Below, in pieces: positions 7,194 to 14,794 of a stretch of DNA of 64,000 nucleotides; position 1 is the first letter of the stretch; every line of letters starts with the position of its first letter. The notes beneath the pieces were generated by a model. The model made no database searches, was not told the origin of the DNA, and worked only from the letters and a program-made list of their open reading frames with translations. The translations under genes and the position numbers were made by a program. Source of the DNA: Phycisphaerales bacterium. Its GTDB lineage: Bacteria > Planctomycetota > UBA1135 > UBA2386. Where the stretch lies: positions 1 through 64,000 of the forward strand of contig JADCJE010000098.1 in the NCBI GenBank assembly GCA_020247305.1, read 5' to 3'.

Positions 7194-10159
7194 CGGCGGC
7201 CTCCAGTCCGTCGGCCGCCGCCGAAGCTCGCAGCGGTGCGGGCGCAGCCGAGGCTGTCGATCTGGCCACCGTAGAACTCGGGCGACGCGCCGACGGTGCG
7301 GAGCACGCACGAGTCGACGCGGTAGGGCCGGAACCCGCCGAGCACGAACTCGTGCATCACACCAGTGCTCGGGCTCCAGACGACCGCCTGGATCCACTGG
7401 TTCTGCACCAGCTGCGCGACGGTGGCGTCGCGCGCCATGACCTTGGCGACCGTCTCGGGCTCGGCCTCGATGACGGCAAGCAAGCGCACGGGCTCGTGGA
7501 TCTCGACCATCTGCCACGGCAGGCCGGTGCGCAGGTCGGACGCATGCCCGTCCATCACGCCGATCAGCCCGGTGATGTTGTGCGGCAGCTTGGTGCCGCA
7601 GCCGTAGTTCTTCGGGTCGACGTAGCTGAAGTAGTACTCCAGGTTGATGCCGGCGCCGACCGGCACGACGGCGCCCAGCACCTTGCCGAGGATCGCGCCG
7701 TCGGGATCGGCGGCGGGGTCGTACGAGACCAGGAACGCGCGCCGGTCGAGGAACAGCCCGCGCGTGCGCTCGCGGCGGCCGACGATCGCGTAGGCATTGG
7801 TGGCATGGCCGCACTCGGGCCGCGGCTGGCCAAGGTCGACGGCGCGCGCCTGCACGTGGCGCAGCGCCCGCACCGCGTCGTCGGTGCGCGGCGCCGAGAC
7901 GAAGCGCCGGCAGCGCTCGTGCGCCTCCAGCGTGCAGGCGTCCGCCATTGCGCGCTTGGCGGCCTCCAGCGCCGCGGCGCGCGCGTCGGGCATCAGGTCC
8001 TCGTCGTACCACGTCATCGAGTCGTCGCAGGTGTTGTGGTAGCTGCCGACGAACCACGTCGTGTCGGGAATGCGGATGCCGCGACCGGCTAGCAGCTCGC
8101 GCACCTTCGGATGGTTCGCCATCGCCGCGAAGGCGCGGGCGTTCGGGCCGCCGCGGCCGCCGCCGGTCGCGCCGCAGTCGTAGGCCGAGCCGTGCGGATT
8201 GTTGAGGCTCGACGAGCCGTGGCCGACGACGAGCACGATCTCGCACAGGCCGGTGACCAGGCCGATGGTGCGCAGGCAGTTCTCGACCACGTCGGCCATC
8301 TCGGCGACCGAGTAACCGACCCCTAGGCCGTCGGCGGTGCGTTCGTCGCCGACACGTTCGAGCACGAGGCGCGTCACCGGCTCGCGCTGGTTCCGCTCCT
8401 TGAGGCCGCGACTGAGCCGCTCGGCGAGGCGCGGGAACAAGCAGCGCAGGACCATCGGCACGGCGGCGGCGAGTCCGGTGACGGCCGCGACGAGCGAGCC
8501 GGCTGCCGCTTCGCGGCTGGCGCGGCCGACGACGGCGCTGCGCAGGCCGCGGCGGCGGCGCATCTCCAGCCACCGCTGCTCCTCGTCGGCACGCAGCGCG
8601 CGCTCGGTGACGTAGTGCTTGGGCGTGACGACGACCGGGCACAGCGGCCGCGGCCGCACCTCGCCGAGCCCCTGCCACGCCATCGCGACGCCGAAGAAGC
8701 CGGCGAAGCCGAACGTCTGCACGGCGACGTGGCTCTCTTCGAGGTGGCGGCGCGTCGAGCACTCGCGGTCGTCGATGCAGAAGACCGCCTGGAAGGTCGG
8801 CGCCGGCGGCGGCGGCGGCGGCGCCGCGGCGTGGTTGGCGAGGCCGTCGAGCACGATCAGGCGCAGCCGCCGCTCGTACGCGAGGTGAAGGCAGCGACGG
8901 CGCTCGAGCTCACCGAACGCGCGCACCTCGTCGAGCCACGCGGCGAGGCCCGCCGGATCGTCGAGCGCTTCGAGGTCGACGTCGGCCACCTGGGCCATGA
9001 CGAAGGCCTCGAAGGCGAGCTCGAGGTCGCGCTCCTCGGCAGCGGCCGGCACGGCGCTCTCCAGGTCGGCCCAGGTCGCCTGCGGCCCGCAGCGATCGCG
9101 CAGCGCCTGGCGCGCCGCCGCGGCGTCCAGCGTCAACTGCACGGCGAGGTGGTCGGCGAGCCGCGCCGGCAGCGGTTGCACCGGGGCGCGGTCGGGGCGC
9201 GTCTCGAACTGCCGCATCATCCCGGCCCACCCGCCGAGCGACATCAGCGTGTCGCGCACGAAGGCGCAGCGCCGGTCCGGCGCCACGCCCAGGTCGTCGA
9301 GCGCGCGCAGGATCGTCGCCTCGGCGTCCTCGCCGGCTTCCTGCTGGCGGCGGAACTCGGCGGCGAGGCTGGCTGCCCAGAGATCGGGCGCGGGCGCACG
9401 CAAGCCGTAGAGCGCGCGCACCGCGGCGAGGAACCCGCGTTCGCGGTCGGGCATGTGCCAGAGCGCGACGCCCTGATCGAGAAACGCGGCGCACAGCCGG
9501 ATCAGCAGCGGGTGGACGCTCTGATCGACGTCGTCGGAGCCGGCCAGCACGAGTTGGTCGCGGCGGCGGATGCCGCGCAGCGCCGCGGGACGCGCGACCA
9601 TCGGCGCCGCGGCGGCAAGCCGGTCCCACAGGGCGCGCAGCGCGTTCGGCAGCCGCAGCGCGGGCGGCAGGCCGGGCCCGCGCCGATCGGCCCACGCCGC
9701 GACGAGCCGCAGGCGCGCGGCGTCGGCGGAGGAATGGCAGCGATCGAACAGGCCGGTCTCGTGCAGCTGCCACTGCAGCGCGGGGCCGCGCGGCACCTCG
9801 AACAGGTGCCGCAGCCGCGTGCGCCGGAAGTCGAAGCGGCGCTGGCGCGCGAGGCACTGGACGGAGCCGTCGCGGTCGAGTTCGTCCGCGAGCACCGCGT
9901 CGCAGTCGACGGACAGGATGCGGCCGCTGCGCAGGTGCGCGGCGAACGCGGCCTCGCTCTGGTACGGCTCGGCGCCGAACAGCTTCGCTGCCTCCACCAC
10001 CGCGCGGTCGAACGGCAGGTGCTCGAAGGCGTGCAGCGTGTTGTGGTGGACGAACGTGTGCAGCGGCGCCTGCTCCGGCACGTAGTGGCTGACGTGCGCG
10101 AGGATCCCGGCGACGTCGGTCGGTTCCTCGCCGTGGTCGTGGCCGTGCTGGCCGCTCAC
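7190..10159 (-). CDS. dabA: DabA (DUF2309), zinc carbonic-anhydrase-like subunit
   Basis: Large cytoplasmic-face subunit of the DAB inorganic carbon accumulation system, 989 aa. Family members bind zinc with a Cys-Asp-His-Cys set like a beta-carbonic anhydrase and appear to hydrate CO2 vectorially. All four ligands are visible: C461 and D463 in FCIDDRECS, H647 in VGHGSSS, and C662 in SAYDCGATGG. The H-x14-C spacing equals that of the Halothiobacillus protein. The start chosen is the GTG at 10159, whose GTGA overlaps the SulP stop; the reading frame runs on upstream but only as shadow. The N-terminus is His-rich (QHGHDHGEE). Proline runs near residue 450 form a linker just before the zinc motif. 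Confidence 0.93.
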   Translation of the reverse strand: MSGQHGHDHGEEPTDVAGILAHVSHYVPEQAPLHTFVHHNTLHAFEHLPFDRAVVEAAKLFGAEPYQSEAAFAAHLRSGRILSVDCDAVLADELDRDGSVQCLARQRRFDFRRTRLRHLFEVPRGPALQWQLHETGLFDRCHSSADAARLRLVAAWADRRGPGLPPALRLPNALRALWDRLAAAAPMVARPAALRGIRRRDQLVLAGSDDVDQSVHPLLIRLCAAFLDQGVALWHMPDRERGFLAAVRALYGLRAPAPDLWAASLAAEFRRQQEAGEDAEATILRALDDLGVAPDRRCAFVRDTLMSLGGWAGMMRQFETRPDRAPVQPLPARLADHLAVQLTLDAAAARQALRDRCGPQATWADLESAVPAAAEERDLELAFEAFVMAQVADVDLEALDDPAGLAAWLDEVRAFGELERRRCLHLAYERRLRLIVLDGLANHAAAPPPPPPAPTFQAVFCIDDRECSTRRHLEESHVAVQTFGFAGFFGVAMAWQGLGEVRPRPLCPVVVTPKHYVTERALRADEEQRWLEMRRRRGLRSAVVGRASREAAAGSLVAAVTGLAAAVPMVLRCLFPRLAERLSRGLKERNQREPVTRLVLERVGDERTADGLGVGYSVAEMADVVENCLRTIGLVTGLCEIVLVVGHGSSSLNNPHGSAYDCGATGGGRGGPNARAFAAMANHPKVRELLAGRGIRIPDTTWFVGSYHNTCDDSMTWYDEDLMPDARAAALEAAKRAMADACTLEAHERCRRFVSAPRTDDAVRALRHVQARAVDLGQPRPECGHATNAYAIVGRRERTRGLFLDRRAFLVSYDPAADPDGAILGKVLGAVVPVGAGINLEYYFSYVDPKNYGCGTKLPHNITGLIGVMDGHASDLRTGLPWQMVEIHEPVRLLAVIEAEPETVAKVMARDATVAQLVQNQWIQAVVWSPSTGVMHEFVLGGFRPYRVDSCVLRTVGASPEFYGGQIDSLGCARTAASFGGGRRTGGRR

Positions 10160-11757
10160 ACGAGCCTCCGGCGCGTCGCGTGCGGATGGCCCGACATGCG
10201 GTGCAATCCGTCCATGCCGGCGAGCTCGATGGTCGCATGCGGCAGCTCGGCGGCCATCGCGTCGATGCGCGACAGAAACGTGTGGTCGACCATCGTCACG
10301 TCCGTGCAATCGACGACGATGCGGCGCACCTCGGACGGCGCTGCGAGCACCGCCTTGCGAACGGCCAGAAGGCTGGTGAAGGCCGCCGCCCCGTGCAGCG
10401 TGATGCGCAGCGTTTCGCCGTCGCGGACGCACGCGATGTCGGTCCGGAACAGCTGTCTCCAGCTGGCGCCATGGCCGAAGTGCAGCAGCAGCTTGACCCC
10501 GAGGCCGACGCCGACGCCGACCAGGAGGTCGGTGGCGAGCGTGACGACCAAGGTCACCGTGAAGAGGATGAGCTGGTCGAGGCCGATGTGCATGGAGTGC
10601 GCGAAGTGGCGCGGCGACGCCAGCCGTGTCCCCGTGAACACGAGCATCGCCGCGAGGGCGGCGAGCGGGATCGACTGCAGCAGGTCCGGCGCCAGGGCGA
10701 CGAACGCCAGGAGGAAGAAGCCGTGCAGGAAGTTGGACTTGGCCGACTGCGCGCCGGCGTCGATGTTCGCCTTGCTGCGGACGATCTCGCTGATCATCGG
10801 CAGGCCGCCGATCGCCGCTGCGACGAGGTTGCCGACGCCGAGCGCGAACAGGTCGCGGTTCAGGTCGCTGGCGCGCTTCCTCGGGTCGAGTCCGTCGACG
10901 GCGAGGCAACTGAGCGTCGACTCGATCGTGCCGACGAGCGCGAACATCACGATGTACTTGATCGACGCGCCGGACAGGATCTGCGAGAAGTCGGGCAGCG
11001 CGATGACCTCGAGCAGCGATCCCGGCAGCCGCACCAGGAACTGCGGGCCGACCTCGAACTTCTCGCGCCAGAACTCGTAGGCGTGCGGGTGCGGCAGGTC
11101 GAACAACAGGCCGAGCGGCACGGCGAGGGCGAGCACCACGAGCGGGGCGGGGATCGCCTTGGCGAGCCGCGCGCGCAGGAAGCCCCAGCCGAACAGCACG
11201 GCGAGCGACAAGACGCCGATGGCGGCGATCTCCGGATTGGCGTGCGCGACGCTGCGCGGGATCTCGGCGACGAGGCCGAGCGGCGTGGTCGCCGTGGGCA
11301 CGACGCCAAGCGCGACGTGCGCCTGCTTGCCGACGATGATCACGCCGATCGCAGCGAGCATGCCGTGCACGACCGACGGCGAGATGGCGATTCCCACCGT
11401 CGCCAGCCGCAGCAGCGCGAAGACGACCTGGATGGCGGCTGCGACCATGCCGACGGCGCAGGCGCGGTGGTAGCCGGCGACCATGTCGCCCTGGCCCAGT
11501 TCGGTCACCGCGCCGATGGCGATCACGATCAGGCCGGCCGCCGGCCCCTTGATGGTGAGCGGCGCGCCGCCGAGCGGCGAGACGATCAACCCGCCGACGA
11601 TCGCCGTCATCACGCCGGCGACGGGCGGGAAACCGCTCGCCATGGCGATGCCGAGGCAGAGCGGCAAGGCGATCAGAAAGACGAAGAACCCGGCCTTGGC
11701 GTCGGCGGCGATGGAATTGCGCCCTGGCAACGGCGCGTTGGTGCGGACTTCAGACAT
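10156..11757 (-). CDS. SulP family anion transporter with STAS domain
   Basis: Inner-membrane SulP/SLC26-type transporter, 533 aa from the ATG at 11757 (MSEVRTNAPL); an upstream ATG at 11811 would add 18 unconvincing residues. The transporter core shows AGFFVFLIALPLCLGIAMASG and the GPAAGLIVIA helix. A C-terminal STAS domain follows (TLRITLHGAAAF, then RRIVVDCTDVTMVDHTFL). SulP proteins carry sulfate or, in the BicA group, bicarbonate with sodium. Its place as first gene of a dab operon, coupled to dabA by a 4-base overlap, favours bicarbonate or carbonate as substrate; this is inference from context. Confidence 0.9.
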   Translation of the reverse strand: MSEVRTNAPLPGRNSIAADAKAGFFVFLIALPLCLGIAMASGFPPVAGVMTAIVGGLIVSPLGGAPLTIKGPAAGLIVIAIGAVTELGQGDMVAGYHRACAVGMVAAAIQVVFALLRLATVGIAISPSVVHGMLAAIGVIIVGKQAHVALGVVPTATTPLGLVAEIPRSVAHANPEIAAIGVLSLAVLFGWGFLRARLAKAIPAPLVVLALAVPLGLLFDLPHPHAYEFWREKFEVGPQFLVRLPGSLLEVIALPDFSQILSGASIKYIVMFALVGTIESTLSCLAVDGLDPRKRASDLNRDLFALGVGNLVAAAIGGLPMISEIVRSKANIDAGAQSAKSNFLHGFFLLAFVALAPDLLQSIPLAALAAMLVFTGTRLASPRHFAHSMHIGLDQLILFTVTLVVTLATDLLVGVGVGLGVKLLLHFGHGASWRQLFRTDIACVRDGETLRITLHGAAAFTSLLAVRKAVLAAPSEVRRIVVDCTDVTMVDHTFLSRIDAMAAELPHATIELAGMDGLHRMSGHPHATRRRLV

Positions 11758-11814
11758 GGGACAGTCGAATGTGATGCGGTCGAAGGGACGGCGGTTCGTA
11801 CAGCGCGGCACGGC

Positions 11815-11873
11815 CCACGCCCTGAGCAGGGCGTGGTGGTCCCGGTCGCGCGGCGCCTGGTTGGCGCCACCAG
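11815..11873 (-). promoter_or_regulatory. Hairpins in the leader of the SulP-dab operon
   Basis: Two inverted repeats lie between a small upstream ORF and SulP. CCACGCCCT (11815-11823) pairs perfectly with AGGGCGTGG (11828-11836) around a 4-base loop. A second element at 11857-11873 reads CTGGT...ACCAG around GGCGCC. Neither is followed by a T-run on the minus strand. They may end transcription of the small upstream ORF or form a 5' leader for the operon; the sequence does not decide between these. Confidence 0.45.
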
Positions 11874-11895
11874 CCCTCGCGGGCGACCCGGCGGG

Positions 11896-12297
11896 TCAGG
11901 CGACCGCAGTCGGCGGACCGCGCGGCAGCTTGCGCCGCGCGTGGGCAGACCCCGGCAACGGCAGACCGACGACCGGAGCGACCAAGCCGGCGTGCGCGAC
12001 GTCATCCGCGGCAGACGTCCCCGTCCATGCCGCCGCATCCTCACCGGCCTCAGGCGCGGCTTCCGCGACGGCCGCCTCTTCGTGGTTCGCCGCATCCGCC
12101 GCGATGGCGAGGCCGCGCGCGACCTGCTGACCGTCGACCGCCGCGACCCGTCCGGTCGCGCTGACGCACCCGACTGCCGACCCGCCGGTGTCGGCGATCA
12201 TCGCCATCACCAGCGCCAACACGGCGTACACGCAGTACGGCCATGCGGCGGCGATCGAACGGAGTATCGGGTTCAGGGCGGGCACGAGGGCAGGCAA
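11896..12297 (-). CDS. Small hypothetical protein with one membrane helix
   Basis: Not recognised. This possible 133-aa ORF on the dab operon strand starts at a TTG (12297) or an in-frame GTG four codons later. Residues ~14-36 (IAAAWPYCVYAVLALVMAMI) form one good membrane helix, followed by an Ala/Glu-rich, probably disordered tail. Third codon positions are mostly G or C in this frame, as in real genes here. It fills most of an otherwise empty ~680-base gap between SulP and the S15 hydrolase. It ends 138 bases before the SulP start. It could be a shadow frame, and overlapping plus-strand frames also exist. Confidence 0.4.
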   Translation of the reverse strand: MPALVPALNPILRSIAAAWPYCVYAVLALVMAMIADTGGSAVGCVSATGRVAAVDGQQVARGLAIAADAANHEEAAVAEAAPEAGEDAAAWTGTSAADDVAHAGLVAPVVGLPLPGSAHARRKLPRGPPTAVA

Positions 12298-12436
12298 CAG
12301 CGCCGCTGGTGAAGGCTAGCTGGGGTCTCGCAGCGGTCCATCCACGGTGAGCTGCTGCGCCGGCATTCCGAGCACGAACACATCAAGAACCCCTGATGCC
12401 CGCTGGGGACGCAGCGTCGCGGGCGCGCGCCAAGGC

Positions 12437-14542
12437 TCAACGCAGCACGATCTCCAGCGGCGGCCCCGCCGACGCCGCGCTGCCGCTCAGCGCGACGGGC
12501 GCGAAGTGGATGCGCCACCCGGCGAAGAACGCCGGCAACGGCGCGACCGGCGCGAGGTCCATCGTCGCCGTCGCCGACCCGTTCGCGTCGAGCACGCCGA
12601 CGAACCCGGGGAACAACGGGTTGCCGGCGGCCCCGAGCAGGCTGCTGGTCAGCGAGTCGAACCAGAGGTACAGCGGGTCGCCACCCGGCAGCGGCGTCGC
12701 CGGCCCCTGGCCGAGCAGCGAACCGAGCAGCCAGTACGGACTGCCCGCGGACGCTGCGGACGACCGCAGCGTGAACGCGACCGGTGCTGGCTGCGCGAGG
12801 TCGAGCTGCCGCGTCGCGGTCGCCGCGTCGATGCCGACCTGCGGCCGCATCGGCAGCGTCAGCTGCGACAGCAAGCCGGGCCGGTGCTCGATCGCGACGC
12901 TCGACGGCACGAACGGCGGAATGCAGCGGAACGCCTCCACCGCAGCGGACTTGACGAGGTAGTGGTTGCGCACCGACAGCCGCAACCGACCGCCCGCGGG
13001 CACCACGCAGGACGTCGTCGACAGGTCGATGACCACGGTCGCGACCGTCGGCGCATTCGCCAGGAACACGCCGCGGCCGCCCTGCGCGATGATCTGCGGG
13101 TTGCCGGTCGGCGGCACGACCTCCAGGCGCGCGGCCAAAAGGAAGCGCGCCTGCTGCGCGGTGACTTCGAGGCGCACGCTCGGCGCGCCGGCGAGTTCGG
13201 TCGCGGCGGCGAACGGCGGCGTCGTGTAGCTGAAGTTCGACAGCGGCATGCGCGCCAGCGCCTGCGTGACGTTCGCGCCAGCGCCGTCGGCGCGCCACGC
13301 CTGCAGGCCGTAGCCGGCCGGCATCGTGTGCTGCACCAGCTCCGGCGACTCGTTGGTCGTCGGCGGCGCGACCGCCAGTTGGCCGCCTTGCCGCAGGTGC
13401 CAGACCGACGGCGTGACGTTCGCCGGCGGCAACGCCGCATCCGCGCGATGGCGCCACAGCGTGCTGCCGGTCAGGTACTCGGCGGCCGACGATGGCAGGA
13501 CCGCCGACAGCACCGGCGGGCCGAGTTCGACCGGCTCGAACGCGCCCTTGAGGAAGCGGTCGAACCACGCGCGGCGGACCTCGTCGACGCGCCCGGCTTC
13601 GTAGGCGTTGGTCGGCGTGCCGTGGTTGCCGGTGGTCAGCAGCGCGCGCTTTGGCGTTGTCGCCGGCATCGCCGCCAGCGCGCGCAGCGTCGGGTCCACC
13701 GGCATCGACTCGTCGAGCCAGGCCATCGTCGCCAGCGTCGCCGTGGTCGAGGTCGCCAACAGCGCCTGGAAGTCGCGGCCCGGATCGGCGCGCATCCACG
13801 CGCGCATGCCGGCCGGATCGTCGGCGAGCACGAAGTTGCGCATCGTCGCCTGGAAGCCGGCGTCGAGCGCGAAGTTGGGGTTCGGCGGCGCGTAGGCGAA
13901 GCCGGCCCACGAGTCGACGAAGGCGGTGCCGTCGAAGGTCGCGGCGTCGGTGTGGCTCGGCACCATCACCGTCGGCGCGACGGCGCGCACGACCGGGAAC
14001 GGCGCGCTGCGCCGCGCGTTCGGCGGCGGCACGCGGCCGGAGTACGCCGCCGCCGCCCACGAGTGCGCGCCGCCCTGGCTGACGCCGGTGACGCCGATGC
14101 GCGCGAAGTCGACGAGCGCGGGCTGCTGCGCCTCCACCCACTCCATCACTTCGAACAGGTCGATCCACTCGGCCAGCGCCATCAGCGTCGTGCCGCGGCC
14201 CGGGTTGAGCGCGATGGCCGAACCCTGGCCACGCACGTCGTAGGCGACGGTGACATAGCCGCGCGCGGCGTACTCGGCGGCGACGATGGCGACCTCGCCG
14301 TTCTTGTTGGCGGGCCAGCCGTGCACCAACACCAGCAGCGGCCAACCGCACGGCCCGGGCGCCGCGGTCGGCCAGCGCACGTCGGCGCGCGTGCGGTAAC
14401 TGTCGCTGTAGGTGACGAGCTGGTCGAGCGCGGCAGTCGTCGCGAAGCCCGCAGCGGGCAGCGGCGGGTCGGTGCACTGGGCGAGCAGGGACGCGGTCAG
14501 GCCGATGGCGGCGAGAACGGACGCAACGCGGTCGTGCGGCAT
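12437..14542 (-). CDS. Exported S15/CocE-type alpha/beta hydrolase
   Basis: Secreted serine hydrolase of the X-Pro dipeptidyl-peptidase/CocE-NonD group, 701 aa. A signal peptide (residues ~1-21, ending LTASLLAQ) is followed by the alpha/beta core: oxyanion region LVHGWPANKNG (~72-82), YDVRGQGSA, and nucleophile S155 in GVTGVSQGG. A likely catalytic His lies in TTGNHGTPTN. The middle contains an XPD C-terminal-like jelly roll (PSVRLEVTAQQARFLLAARLEVV). The last ~115 residues are a beta-rich tail of the kind shared with other exported proteins in this window. Substrate is unknown; the family contains peptidases and esterases. It is divergent from the choice-of-anchor I gene across 252 bases. 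Confidence 0.82.
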   Translation of the reverse strand: MPHDRVASVLAAIGLTASLLAQCTDPPLPAAGFATTAALDQLVTYSDSYRTRADVRWPTAAPGPCGWPLLVLVHGWPANKNGEVAIVAAEYAARGYVTVAYDVRGQGSAIALNPGRGTTLMALAEWIDLFEVMEWVEAQQPALVDFARIGVTGVSQGGAHSWAAAAYSGRVPPPNARRSAPFPVVRAVAPTVMVPSHTDAATFDGTAFVDSWAGFAYAPPNPNFALDAGFQATMRNFVLADDPAGMRAWMRADPGRDFQALLATSTTATLATMAWLDESMPVDPTLRALAAMPATTPKRALLTTGNHGTPTNAYEAGRVDEVRRAWFDRFLKGAFEPVELGPPVLSAVLPSSAAEYLTGSTLWRHRADAALPPANVTPSVWHLRQGGQLAVAPPTTNESPELVQHTMPAGYGLQAWRADGAGANVTQALARMPLSNFSYTTPPFAAATELAGAPSVRLEVTAQQARFLLAARLEVVPPTGNPQIIAQGGRGVFLANAPTVATVVIDLSTTSCVVPAGGRLRLSVRNHYLVKSAAVEAFRCIPPFVPSSVAIEHRPGLLSQLTLPMRPQVGIDAATATRQLDLAQPAPVAFTLRSSAASAGSPYWLLGSLLGQGPATPLPGGDPLYLWFDSLTSSLLGAAGNPLFPGFVGVLDANGSATATMDLAPVAPLPAFFAGWRIHFAPVALSGSAASAGPPLEIVLR

Positions 14543-14794
14543 GGTGGCGCGGCGGGCGGGAAGGTGGCTCGGCAGGCGACGATCAGGCGAACCGACCGTC
14601 GGGTGGGCCCAGGGTACGCGCCCGCGGCCGCCGCCCCCACACCCGCAGTCACCCTGCCCGCCCCGTCCCGCCTTCGCGGTTTCCTCACGCCGGCTGCACG
14701 GGACCTTCCGAGTCGGACGCATCGTCTCTCCCGGCGACCGCAGCAGCGCCCCCGCTGCGGGAGCGGTCGCGATCCAATCCACACCCGGAGCCCC

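Noticed and set aside
10160-10909. Upstream extension of the dabA frame through the SulP gene
   Set aside because: The extension is Arg-rich shadow of SulP; the GTG at 10159 overlaps the SulP stop as at the other junctions of the operon.
12347-14790. Very long open frames on the plus strand opposite the S15 hydrolase
   Set aside because: They read as Arg/Ala/Gly-rich low-complexity peptides typical of GC-rich antisense frames; the minus strand holds an intact signal peptide and catalytic motifs.
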